From Candidatus Atribacter alterifermentans (GTDB lineage Bacteria > Atribacterota > Atribacteria > Atribacterales > Atribacteraceae), in NCBI GenBank assembly GCA_012517635.1, contig JAAYUP010000069.1, forward strand, positions 1 to 32,967: 32,967 nt of DNA. The letters are read 5' to 3'. The translations under genes were made by a program, and so were the position numbers. Under the pieces are notes generated by a model that saw only the letters and a list, made by a program, of their open reading frames with translations, searched no databases and was not told the DNA's origin. Below are positions 1 to 8,764 of the stretch, piece by piece (the stretch's first letter is position 1; each line of letters starts with the position of its first letter).

Positions 1-216
1 CGGGAACAAATATTAAAAGAAAGAGACAAGGGAGCCTCAGTTCTTTTAATTTCTGAAGACATAGAAGAATTGGTAGCACTAAGTGACCGATTAGCTGTTA
101 TATGTAAGGGAGAAATCATGGGGGTCATAGACAAACCAGAGGAGGTGACCCCTGAGGTTTTGGGTTTGATGATGGCAGGAACATCACTGAAAAATATACA
201 GAAGGTTTCTGCATGA
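1..216 (+). CDS. ABC transporter ATP-binding protein, C-terminal fragment (nucleoside/BMP-type importer)
   Basis: Frame 1 translates to REQILKERDKGASVLLISEDIEELVALSDRLAVICKGEIMGVIDKPEEVTPEVLGLMMAGTSLKNIQKVSA*, the typical D-loop/H-loop-distal part of sugar/nucleoside ABC ATPases (SEDIEELVALSDRLAVI..G); stop overlaps the next ATG (ATGA). Confidence 0.9.
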   Translation, partial: REQILKERDKGASVLLISEDIEELVALSDRLAVICKGEIMGVIDKPEEVTPEVLGLMMAGTSLKNIQKVSA

Positions 217-1286
217 GTATTTCTTTTCGAATTGAGAAACGAAATTTATCTTCCTGGTTATTAAGTGTTTTCTTTCCTTTGGTATCAGTTGTGTTCGCTT
301 TGTTTGGCGGGTCAGTATTTTTAATCCTTCTTAAAGTATCTCCATTTCAGGCTTATCGTGAAATATTTCTGACCGCATTCGGTGGTTGGTATGGAATAAG
401 TGAAACCATTGTAAAAGCCATTCCCTTGACTTTATCAGGCATTGCAGTCACTCTGGCTTTTAAAGCGACTGTTTGGAACATCGGTGCAGCCGGCCAAATT
501 TTTTTGGGGGCTTTGGCAACGACTGCAGCAGTACGATACTTCTATGTAGATAATCGTTGGATAATGTTTGTTATTATGTTTCTATTTGCTGGCACTGCTG
601 GTGGAGGTTGGGCTGCCATAGCCGGATATTTAAAAGCCCGTTGGAATGTAAACGAAACGATAACGACCTTAATGTTAAATTATATCGCCATCCACCTAGC
701 TGATTATTTTATTTATGGGCCGTGGAAAGATCCGGGTAGTTTAGGTTTTCCCATGACTGCACCCTTCCCTGAGACAGCTCGGCTTCCAGTGTTTGTCGGA
801 ACCAGAATTCATTATGGATTATTTATTGCTGTCTTTTTTGCAATTTTGTTTTGGTTTATTATCCGATATACACGTTGGGGTTATGAAATACGAGTTATTG
901 GTGAAAATCCAAAAGCAGCCCAATATGCCGGTATTTATTACTTGAGATATATTGTCCTAATTATGTTTATATCCGGAGCCATAGCTGGTATTGCCGGTAT
1001 GGGGGAGGTTGCAGGTTTACACGGACGCTTACAGCACGGATTTACTGCAGAATTTGGATTTACTGCAATTATTGTTGCTTGGTTGGCTCGTTTAAATCCT
1101 ATCTCGGTTATGCTCGTTTCTTTTTTGATTGGCGCCCTTCAGGTTGGGGGCGAAAGTCTTCAAATTGTCATGCGATTACCCATTGCCAGTACTTTGGTAT
1201 TACAGGGATTAATATTGTTTTTTGTTTTAGGAGGAGAATATTTTCGAAATTATCGAATCCGACTTATTAGGGGAGATGAACGATAA
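213..1286 (+). CDS. ABC transporter permease (BMP/nucleoside-type, first permease)
   Basis: ORF 357 aa, multiple TM segments, motifs ETIVKAIPLTLSGIAVTLAFKATVWNIGAAGQ typical of YufP/NupB-like permeases; in operon with ATPase, second permease and BMP protein. Confidence 0.93.
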   Translation: MSISFRIEKRNLSSWLLSVFFPLVSVVFALFGGSVFLILLKVSPFQAYREIFLTAFGGWYGISETIVKAIPLTLSGIAVTLAFKATVWNIGAAGQIFLGALATTAAVRYFYVDNRWIMFVIMFLFAGTAGGGWAAIAGYLKARWNVNETITTLMLNYIAIHLADYFIYGPWKDPGSLGFPMTAPFPETARLPVFVGTRIHYGLFIAVFFAILFWFIIRYTRWGYEIRVIGENPKAAQYAGIYYLRYIVLIMFISGAIAGIAGMGEVAGLHGRLQHGFTAEFGFTAIIVAWLARLNPISVMLVSFLIGALQVGGESLQIVMRLPIASTLVLQGLILFFVLGGEYFRNYRIRLIRGDER

Positions 1287-2216
1287 ATGGAGATGATTAT
1301 TTCCATTCTGGCTGCAGCAGTTCGAAGCGGCACTCCTATTTTATTTGGTACTTTGGGGGAAATTATCATCGAAAAATCTGGGATTTTAAACCTTGGATTA
1401 GAAGGAATAATGCTCATAGGGGCTCTTAGTGGTTTTTCAATAAGTTTTACGAGTGGCAATCCTTGGCTGGGAATAATAGGAGCGTTTTTATTAGGGGCGT
1501 GCATAACCCTCATTCATGGTTTTATTTCAATTACTCTTAAGGGTAATCAAGTGGTAAGCGGTTTGGCATTAACAATATTTGGAACCGGAGTCAGTTCCCT
1601 TTTAGGAAAAGCATTTATTGGAAAGACAATACCAGGTTTATTGAAAACTCCTTTTCCAGTTTTAAACAGGATTCCTATTATTGGTCCGGTTTTTTTTAAT
1701 CATGACCCGCTTGTTTATTTTTCTTTTTTCTTAGCCATTTTTCTGGCATGGTTTTTCATTTCGACTCGGATTGGCTTAAACTTACGTGCAGTGGGTGATA
1801 GTCCGAGGGCAGCTGATGCAATGGGATTAAACGTCAACGGAATTCGTTACTTAGCGGTGTTTATTGGAGGCGGTATCATTGCTTTAGGTGGAGCTTATCT
1901 CTCGGTAGCTTACAATAAAATGTGGATCGAATCAATGACAGCAGGAAGAGGTTGGATTGCTGTGGCGCTGGTTATATTCGCAATATGGAATCCAACTCGG
2001 GCTGCTTTAGGAGCGTATCTTTTTGGAGGTGTAGAAGCTTTTCAATTAAGACTCCAAGCTTCAGGTACGACTATTCCAACCTCCTTACTTCTCATGCTTC
2101 CCTATCTTCTTACCGTAAGTGTTCTTATTTTTATTTCAATTGGAAAAGGGAAGGGTATCCTATTTGGAGCTCCGGCTTCTTTGGGGCAACCTTATTTTCG
2201 GGAAGAAAGTGAATAA
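1287..2216 (+). CDS. ABC transporter permease (BMP/nucleoside-type, second permease)
   Basis: ORF 309 aa; AAVRSGTPILFGTLGEIIIEKSGILNLGLEGIMLIGAL is the signature of YufQ/NupC-like permeases; directly follows the first permease. Confidence 0.93.
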   Translation: MEMIISILAAAVRSGTPILFGTLGEIIIEKSGILNLGLEGIMLIGALSGFSISFTSGNPWLGIIGAFLLGACITLIHGFISITLKGNQVVSGLALTIFGTGVSSLLGKAFIGKTIPGLLKTPFPVLNRIPIIGPVFFNHDPLVYFSFFLAIFLAWFFISTRIGLNLRAVGDSPRAADAMGLNVNGIRYLAVFIGGGIIALGGAYLSVAYNKMWIESMTAGRGWIAVALVIFAIWNPTRAALGAYLFGGVEAFQLRLQASGTTIPTSLLLMLPYLLTVSVLIFISIGKGKGILFGAPASLGQPYFREESE

Positions 2217-2287
2217 ATAAATAAATATCAATTATAATTTTTTATGTTATTCTTTTAATAAATTGAGAAAGGGAGTGTCACAAGAAA

Positions 2288-3376
2288 ATGAACAAATGGA
2301 CTTGGTTATTGGTTTTCGTGGTTTTTATCACCATGGGATCTATTGCTTTGGCTTTTGATCCGATTCCTGCGGAAGACCTTAAGATCGGTTTTGTTTTTGT
2401 TGGTCCGATAGGAGACGGTGGATGGAGCTATATGCATGATCAAGGACGACAAGCCATTGAAAAAGCCTTTCCTGGGGTTACAACAATGTATGCTGAATCG
2501 GTTCCTGAGGGACCAGATTGTGCCCGAGTTATGGAACAATTTGTACGAAACGGAGCGAAGTTGGTTTTTGCAACTTCATTTGGGTATATGGACCAAGTCA
2601 TAGAGATAGCTAAAAAATACCCGGATGTTATTTTTATGCATTGTTCGGGATATAAAATGGCCGATAATGTTGGTCTTTATTTTGGTAGAATGTATCAAGC
2701 GAGATACCTATCGGGTTTGGTTGCTGGAAGTATGACAAAAAACAATATAATTGGTTTCCCAGCAGCTCATCCGATTCCTGAAGTAATCCGAATGATTAAT
2801 GCTTTTACCTTAGGAGCTCGTAAAGCTAATCCCGAAGCAAAAGTAAAAGTTGTTTGGCTTTATTCTTGGTTTGATCCGGGCAAAGAAAAAGAAGCGACGA
2901 AAGCACTTATAGATGCGGGAGCTGACGTTATTGGTATGCATGCAGATTCTGGATCAACTCCCCAGACTGCTGAAGAGTCGGGTGTCTATGTTATTGGTTA
3001 TAACAATGATATGTCCAGTTTTGCACCGACGAAATGTCTTACTTCCTCGGTTTGGGACTGGTCAACCATCTATATTGATATTGTAAAAAAGGTTATAGAA
3101 GGAACCTGGAAACCCGAAGATAGTTGGTGGGGGATGGAAACCGGTATAGTTAAACTCACACCATTTAGCCAAGATGTACCAGGGGAAGTGAAATCCTTGG
3201 TTCGAGAAGAACAGGAGAAAATAATCAATGGAACGTGGGATGTTTTTTGGGGTCCAATAAAAGATCAAAATGGAAATGAAAAAATAGCTGAAGGGCAGAA
3301 AATGTCCGATCAAGACATTTTATCATTCTCGTGGTTTGTCGAAGGAGTAGAAGGAGAAATTCCGGTAAGCCAATAA
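2288..3376 (+). CDS. BMP family ABC transporter substrate-binding protein
   Basis: ORF 362 aa, signal peptide, KIGFVFVGPIGDGGWSYMHDQGRQAIEK and GADVIGMHADSGSTPQTAEESGVYVIGYNNDM motifs; RBS-like gaaagggagtg upstream. No lipobox Cys at the signal peptide end. Confidence 0.93.
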   Translation: MNKWTWLLVFVVFITMGSIALAFDPIPAEDLKIGFVFVGPIGDGGWSYMHDQGRQAIEKAFPGVTTMYAESVPEGPDCARVMEQFVRNGAKLVFATSFGYMDQVIEIAKKYPDVIFMHCSGYKMADNVGLYFGRMYQARYLSGLVAGSMTKNNIIGFPAAHPIPEVIRMINAFTLGARKANPEAKVKVVWLYSWFDPGKEKEATKALIDAGADVIGMHADSGSTPQTAEESGVYVIGYNNDMSSFAPTKCLTSSVWDWSTIYIDIVKKVIEGTWKPEDSWWGMETGIVKLTPFSQDVPGEVKSLVREEQEKIINGTWDVFWGPIKDQNGNEKIAEGQKMSDQDILSFSWFVEGVEGEIPVSQ

Positions 3377-3411
3377 ATTAAAGTTCTGAAAATTAAAAGA
3401 CAAAAAAGTGT

Positions 3412-3459
3412 CCTGTCGAGCCAGCATTTTTGATCTAAAAATTTTGTTGGCTCGACAGG
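3412..3459. repeat. 15-bp inverted repeat (hairpin/possible terminator)
   Basis: cctgtcgagccagca (3412-3426) ... tgttggctcgacagg (3445-3459): 14/15 Watson-Crick plus one G-T. Intergenic after the BMP gene. T-rich flank lies on the minus-strand side (acacttttttgtc). Confidence 0.75.
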
Positions 3460-3624
3460 TCTAAACTATTGAAAATCTGGTGTTGAAAGGTTATACTTCA
3501 CAGTTGTCAGAATGAGTGCTTCTTGTGCGTTGATTCAAATTTTACCCCCTAAGAACGATTGTTCTTTTTGCTCCAAATTTGTAAGTTTGATTTCCAGAAT
3601 TGAAAAAACGGGAGTTGATTATTT

Positions 3625-4773
3625 TTGGAGAGAAATAACCTTTCAACCAATGTATTTGGTTTAAATTATGACCAAATTGATTATTTAATTGAACAACACG
3701 ATACTCCGCTTTTTATCATTATTCGAAACAAATTAATTGATAATTATCAAGCTTTTCAGTCTTTTTTCCCAGGGGTCGAAATTTATTATGCTTTGAAAGC
3801 AAATCCTCATCCTTCTATTATCCAGGTTTTAAGTGAGATTGGCTCTTCGTTTGATGTGGCTTCTCTTCAAGAAATTCAACTGGTATTAAGCTTTGGTATT
3901 TCTCCTCAGCGTTTAATATTTGCAAATACAATTAAAAGAAAAAAGGGTATTCAGTTTGCAAAAGAAAATGGCGTGAGTCGGATGACTTACGACAATTTCG
4001 ACGAAATTGGCAAAATAGCTCGAGTTTTTCCCGAGGCATCGGTTATATTGAGAATCAAAACTCCATCGGTTGGGAGTCGAATAAATTTATCATATAAATT
4101 TGGTGCTGAGCCACAAGAAGCCCTGGATTTGCTGCTTCAAGCAAAGGATGCTGGCTTGAATCCTATTGGTATCAGCTTTCATGTAGGTTCTCCTTGTAAC
4201 AATGTGGAAAATTATATTGCTTCTCTCAAATTAGTGATTAAAATCTTCGAACAGGCAGCAACCAAGGGGATTCATCTCACAACCATTGATATCGGAGGTG
4301 GTTTCCCACTTCAGGTTTACCAAACTCAAAATGATGAAGTTAGTGTTGAATCTATAGGTAAAATACTGACCCCTTTATTGTTGAAGTATTTTGGTAAAGA
4401 ATGCACTTTTGTTGCCGAACCAGGAAGGAGTTTAGTAGGAAGCGCCGGATTGTTAATTTCAAAAGTGATTGGACGAGCGAAACGCTCTGGGAAAAACTGG
4501 TATTATTTAGACGATGGTTATTATGGGACATTTTCGGCCATACCTTTTGATAAATCGGTTTTTGAATTTTATACACTGAAAGATGACGATGAAAAATATC
4601 CCTGCGTCTTAGCAGGACCAACATGTGATTCAATTGATGTTATTGCCGATGGAGTCATGATGCCGGAAATGGAGCTGGATGATTTGGTATTCGTTCCCAA
4701 CATAGGCGCCTACTCATGGGCTTCTGCTACAACATTCAATGGTTTTGATAAACCCAAAGTCATTCTAGTTTGA
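3625..4773 (+). CDS. Type III PLP-dependent decarboxylase, ornithine decarboxylase-like
   Basis: ORF 382 aa (TTG start, gggag upstream); YYALKANPHP PLP-lysine motif, FHVGSPC, DIGGGFP, EPGRSLVG, and GPTCDSID with the catalytic Cys motif of eukaryotic-type ODC. Confidence 0.9.
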   Translation: MERNNLSTNVFGLNYDQIDYLIEQHDTPLFIIIRNKLIDNYQAFQSFFPGVEIYYALKANPHPSIIQVLSEIGSSFDVASLQEIQLVLSFGISPQRLIFANTIKRKKGIQFAKENGVSRMTYDNFDEIGKIARVFPEASVILRIKTPSVGSRINLSYKFGAEPQEALDLLLQAKDAGLNPIGISFHVGSPCNNVENYIASLKLVIKIFEQAATKGIHLTTIDIGGGFPLQVYQTQNDEVSVESIGKILTPLLLKYFGKECTFVAEPGRSLVGSAGLLISKVIGRAKRSGKNWYYLDDGYYGTFSAIPFDKSVFEFYTLKDDDEKYPCVLAGPTCDSIDVIADGVMMPEMELDDLVFVPNIGAYSWASATTFNGFDKPKVILV

Positions 4774-4794
4774 AAATTCCGGAAAGGGTGAAAG

Positions 4795-4947
4795 ATGATC
4801 AACTCAAAAAAGATGAGATTACCATTTCGTCAAATGAGAAAACAATTGGATTCCTTGAAATGGCGGTTTTATGAAAGTATTTTATCTTCGTTTGATGCTC
4901 CACCCTTGTATGAACCGCTATCCAAAATGAATGAGTTCACTTTTTAG
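4795..4947 (+). CDS. Small hypothetical protein (50 aa)
   Basis: ATG preceded by ggaaagggtg; translates MINSKKMRLPFRQMRKQLDSLKWRFYESILSSFDAPPLYEPLSKMNEFTF*; not in supplied ORF track because of length. Confidence 0.4.
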   Translation: MINSKKMRLPFRQMRKQLDSLKWRFYESILSSFDAPPLYEPLSKMNEFTF

Positions 4948-4984
4948 GAAAAATATGTGTCAAAAGAATAGAGTGAGAATATGA

Positions 4985-5938
4985 TTAGGCAAAACGGATA
5001 TTGAATTCCGGGCAAACCGGCAAACAATATCCACATGCTATACATTTTTCATAGTTGATGGAAGGGCGGTCAGATCCCATAGTAATTGCCCCGGAGGGAC
5101 AGGTTTCTATGCATAATTGGCATTTCCGACAGAAATTGTTGAGTAGAATTGGCTTTTTTTGCTTTCGATCCAAGCATTGATTTAATAATTCTTTCGGAAC
5201 AGATTGTTGATTAAAATTGAGGAGGTGAAAATCTAACTCCACTTCTCTCACTACACCAATAGCAATTGAACTTATTTCTCTCATATTACGTACAAATTCG
5301 ATGGCATCAAAAATGCGATCAATACAATGACCACCAGCAAGCACTTTCATGGCATAAATTCCTTTTCCCCTCAAGTAAGCTTTTTGAATGGCTTTTATCA
5401 TGGTTGAAGTATTTCCCCGAATAATACCCATTCCATCGATATTAATGATCGGGAAAATAATATCAATGTCTGGTATTTCAGCGGCTTTTTCAACAACGTC
5501 AACAGCATGAGTTGATATTCCAATAGCTTGGATAAACCCCTTTTTTTTGTAATCTTTTAAACATTCAAATGCACCTTTTCTTTCTTCGAAAACAGTTGGT
5601 GTTGTACGAGCTGCATGTAAATGAAAAATATTGATTAAAGATCGGTCTAATTCCTGTTGTGCTTTTTTAATGCTTTTTTCCATTTCTTCATAAGTTGATG
5701 CAGTAGATTTGGTGGCTATAATAGCTTCTGAACAATCAATGAGCCCTTCTCGAAGGTATGGGTAAGTTTGATAACTTTCAGCAGTATCAAAAAAGTTTAC
5801 TCCATGATCCCAAGCCTTCCGAATTAAGTGAGCTCCATAATCTAAAGGAATATTGGCTTGAAGAGGTCCCATGGGAAGAGTTCCAAAACAAAACTCAGTA
5901 ACCCGTAAGTCAAGTTTTCCAATCCTAGTCTTTTTCAT
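4985..5938 (-). CDS. Aldo/keto reductase with C-terminal 2x[4Fe-4S] ferredoxin domain
   Basis: ORF track 4985..6022; conserved start MKKTRIGKLDLRVTEFCFGTLPMG at 5938. FDTAESY, IATKS, LHAARTT AKR motifs; CRKCQLCIETCP...CIACGYCLPVCP at C-terminus. Confidence 0.88.
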   Translation of the reverse strand: MKKTRIGKLDLRVTEFCFGTLPMGPLQANIPLDYGAHLIRKAWDHGVNFFDTAESYQTYPYLREGLIDCSEAIIATKSTASTYEEMEKSIKKAQQELDRSLINIFHLHAARTTPTVFEERKGAFECLKDYKKKGFIQAIGISTHAVDVVEKAAEIPDIDIIFPIINIDGMGIIRGNTSTMIKAIQKAYLRGKGIYAMKVLAGGHCIDRIFDAIEFVRNMREISSIAIGVVREVELDFHLLNFNQQSVPKELLNQCLDRKQKKPILLNNFCRKCQLCIETCPSGAITMGSDRPSINYEKCIACGYCLPVCPEFNIRFA

Positions 5939-6066
5939 ATCTTCATCGTCCTTTCCCGGGTTCTTAGTGTTTGTGTTTTTGAATAGCCAAAAAACAAGTG
6001 TTATTGTAACACTTTCAATCATTCAATTGAAAGTATATTTAACGACCTTATTCCCTATACCATAAA

Positions 6067-6095
6067 TTCCACAGAAATGGGTTCCATGTTATAAT
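6067..6095 (+). promoter_or_regulatory. Candidate sigma70-type promoter with extended -10
   Basis: TG-T-TATAAT (6087-6095) with weak -35 ttccac (6067-6072), 17-nt spacer; upstream of the Lrp/AsnC RAM gene. Confidence 0.4.
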
Positions 6096-6282
6096 AGAAA
6101 AACTTAAAAAGTGAATGTTTTTATGAATAACCACGGGTAAATACGTTATTAAAGTGAAAGAATAATGCTTATTCTGTGAATTGAAATTTTTGAGGTTCAT
6201 TTCAGGGATTTTTTTATTTAAATGTTTTATAATTTTTTTAGAAGGTGTTTTCAGTTATTTATCAGATACCAAGGAGAGAATT

Positions 6283-6513
6283 ATGGCAGCTCAAGCATAC
6301 CTCCTCCTCCAGGTTCAGGCGGGGAAAGCGCAACTTGTTAAGAAAGAGTTAGCCTTGTATCCATGGGTTATTCGGATAGACCGAGTAATGGGCCCTTTTG
6401 ACCTTATTCTTTTGGTTGAAGTCGAGAATAACCGAGAAATTGGCGAAAGACTTCTTAAAGAAATTCAAAAAATGCGTGAAGTCAAATCGACTTTAACCTG
6501 TCCAATCATTTAA
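6283..6513 (+). CDS. Stand-alone Lrp/AsnC ligand-binding (RAM) domain protein
   Basis: MAAQAYLLLQVQAGKAQLVKKELALYPWVIRIDRVMGPFDLILLVEVENNREIGERLLKEIQKMREVKSTLTCPII; aaggagag RBS. Longer ORF start at 6181 is poorly supported. Confidence 0.85.
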   Translation: MAAQAYLLLQVQAGKAQLVKKELALYPWVIRIDRVMGPFDLILLVEVENNREIGERLLKEIQKMREVKSTLTCPII

Positions 6514-6694
6514 TATTTAAAAAATGCCATCATGTTAAAGTTTAGTGACCAAAATTTTGAGACCTCATAGAATAGAGTATTTATATGGATATTATAATAT
6601 TTATAAGTTTTCTTATTAAACCCACCAAGTGTTGAGGGGAAAATTTCCCCCTTTCGAAAAGGGGAGTATGGAGGATTTGAATTTTTTACTGCTC

Positions 6695-6805
6695 CGTCAT
6701 TGTGAGGAACGCAGCGACGTGGCAATCTCATCCTTTAAAGTTTTTTATGAAAAAAAAACCGAAAAGATGAGATCCTCACGCGGAAAAGCACCGCTCAGGA
6801 TGACC
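6695..6805. repeat. Intergenic inverted-repeat element, 'CGTCATTGTGAGGAACGCAGCGACGTGGCAATCTCATCC...GGATGACC' type, copy 1
   Basis: Terminal GTCAT/ATGAC and internal ggcaatctcatcc / agatgagatcctcac inverted segments; encodes the well-known spurious peptide RHCEERSDVAIS in one frame. Confidence 0.75.
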
Positions 6806-6984
6806 GATGAAAGACACATCCTCCCTCACCCCCCCTCAATTGGGGAATTCGTTTGATGGTATTTTCGAATCTAAAAAAAAGATCCGATTTGTTATTTATT
6901 CTTTAAATAAAATGAGCGAAGATGAAGATAAAAAACTTATTCCTTGCTTTGATATTTTAAAATTGATAGGGAAAGGAAGTAGGA

Positions 6985-8133
6985 ATGGGAGATTCATTCG
7001 TTTTTCGATTACCAAGAGAAATATTTTTTGGAACCAATCGAGGGAATGATATTGGTAAATTATTAGTAAATATTGGCAAAAGGGCAATCATTGTAACCGG
7101 TAGAAAGTCAGCGAAGGAAAGTGGTATTCTCGATATAATTACCCAATCCCTTGAGCATAGCCGGTTGGCGTATGCCATATTTGATCAGGTTGAACCCGAA
7201 CCTTCTCTTGAAACGGTAGACAAAGGACTGAAACTGGCAATGGATTTTAATTGTGATATGATTATTTCACTGGGGGGAGGAAGTGTTCTTGATTGTGGGA
7301 AAGTTATTGCTGGATTATTAGGTAATGGAAAAGCGATACGGACTTTTTTTGAAGGGGCCCCCGTAATCAAAGCCGGTATTCCTTGGATAGCCCTACCTAC
7401 AACAGCAGGAACAGGTTCGGAAATGACCAGTAATTCGGTTTTAACCGACATTCATACCGGAATCAAAAAAAGCGTTCGAAGCCATTTATTCATTGCACGT
7501 TTAGTGATTATTGATCCAAATTTTACTTTATCGATGAGTCCACATCTTACAGCAGTTTCTGGAATTGATGCATTAATTCAAGCTATTGAAGCCTATACCA
7601 GTCCTCATTCTAATCTGATTAGTGAAGCACTGGTATTAGAAGCTATTGAACTTCTATGGAATTACCTTCCCAAGGCAGTTCACGATGGAGCAAACCTCTT
7701 AAACCGGGAATATGTAGCGAAAGGAAGTATGTTAAGTGCTATGGCATTTGCTAATTCATCATCTGGACCGGCTCACGGGTTTTCTCATCTTATTGGCCCG
7801 AGGTTTTCCATATCCCATGGAGAAACGTGTGCAGTTTTGATGCCTCAGGTTATTCGTTATAACCGAGAAGTATTTCATAAAAAATACTCTTACATTCTTA
7901 ATAAATTAGGCTTCGAGGACGTTGGCAAGAATGATCCTGCTGAGGACTTCGCTATTGCTTTTGAAAATTTTCTTGACCAAATCCACTTACGAAAAAGATT
8001 TAAAGACTATGACGTTCCAATTGACGAGCTATTGTCGGTTTTGAATACCAACAATATTGGTAAAAATATAACTGAAAACCCACGACCTTTCCAAACCTCA
8101 GATATGATTGAATTGCTCAAATCATCATGGTAA
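6985..8133 (+). CDS. Iron-containing alcohol dehydrogenase
   Basis: ORF 382 aa: FGTNRGNDIGKLL, GGGSVLDCGKVIA, LPTTAGTGSEMTSNSV, GIDALIQAIEAYTSPHSN, GPAHGFSHLIG, ISHGETCAVLMP. Confidence 0.93.
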   Translation: MGDSFVFRLPREIFFGTNRGNDIGKLLVNIGKRAIIVTGRKSAKESGILDIITQSLEHSRLAYAIFDQVEPEPSLETVDKGLKLAMDFNCDMIISLGGGSVLDCGKVIAGLLGNGKAIRTFFEGAPVIKAGIPWIALPTTAGTGSEMTSNSVLTDIHTGIKKSVRSHLFIARLVIIDPNFTLSMSPHLTAVSGIDALIQAIEAYTSPHSNLISEALVLEAIELLWNYLPKAVHDGANLLNREYVAKGSMLSAMAFANSSSGPAHGFSHLIGPRFSISHGETCAVLMPQVIRYNREVFHKKYSYILNKLGFEDVGKNDPAEDFAIAFENFLDQIHLRKRFKDYDVPIDELLSVLNTNNIGKNITENPRPFQTSDMIELLKSSW

Positions 8134-8232
8134 TTGTTTTAAAAAAGGATCCATAATAATGAGGTAGACCTGGAGAAGTTTTTCAGTTATGATAGAAGAA
8201 GGAAAGAGGCGTTTTAACCGAGAGGTGATAGA

Positions 8233-8754
8233 ATGAAAGAAGTTTTGGAGCAAGTTGGTAATTTAATGGCCATTGCAGCCCGAACGGCTCCTAAATCAGG
8301 TGGAAGTGACTATGTTCACATTCAGGTAATAAAAGGGAATGATGTCCAAAAAATTGGAGAAGGAATGATTCGATACGGAGAACAAAAAAACCTTCCAGGT
8401 TTTATTCGTGATGGGAAAAATGTCATTGCTTCCGATGTTTTGGTTTTAGTGGGAATTAAAGATGCAGCAGTTATGAATTTAAATTGTGGGGCTTGTGGGT
8501 ATGATAGTTGTCAGGAATTGCAACCGATTGAGAAAAACGAATTTAAGGGACCTCAATGTATGTTTCGTTTACTTGATTTGGGTATTGCTCTTGGGTCAGC
8601 AGTAAAAACTGCTTCACTATTAAATGTTGATAATCGAATTATGTATAGAGTGGGGACGATAGCGAGAAAAATGGGTTTTACCCAAGATGATGTTGTCATG
8701 GGTATCCCTCTCTCTGCCCAAGGGAAAAATATATATTTTGATCGAAAGGGTTAG
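8233..8754 (+). CDS. DUF2148 domain-containing protein (ferredoxin-like)
   Basis: MKEVLEQVGNLMAIAARTAPKSGGSDYVH and LNCGACGYDSCQEL Cys motif; RBS gagaggtg. Confidence 0.85.
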   Translation: MKEVLEQVGNLMAIAARTAPKSGGSDYVHIQVIKGNDVQKIGEGMIRYGEQKNLPGFIRDGKNVIASDVLVLVGIKDAAVMNLNCGACGYDSCQELQPIEKNEFKGPQCMFRLLDLGIALGSAVKTASLLNVDNRIMYRVGTIARKMGFTQDDVVMGIPLSAQGKNIYFDRKG

Positions 8755-8764
8755 AGGTGGACTT

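Noticed and set aside
1250-1513. Minus-strand 87-aa ORF antisense to the second permease
   Set aside because: Antisense of a well-supported permease; no coding signature.
3551-3569. aagaac-gatt-gttctt-ttt short hairpin with T-run before the ODC-like gene
   Set aside because: Only a 6-bp AT-rich stem; too weak to call a terminator without expression data.
6510-6731. Minus-strand 73-aa ORF MRLPRRCVPHNDGAVKNSNPPYSPFRKGE...
   Set aside because: Translation of repeat copy 1 and its flanking palindrome; a classic spurious repeat-derived peptide.
6629-6856. Plus-strand 75-aa ORF containing RHCEERSDVAISSF
   Set aside because: Same repeat element on the other strand; this peptide is typical of misannotated intergenic repeats.
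6896-7178. Short ORFs at the start of the Fe-ADH gene on both strands
   Set aside because: Overlap the well-supported Fe-ADH or the repeat mosaic; no family similarity.
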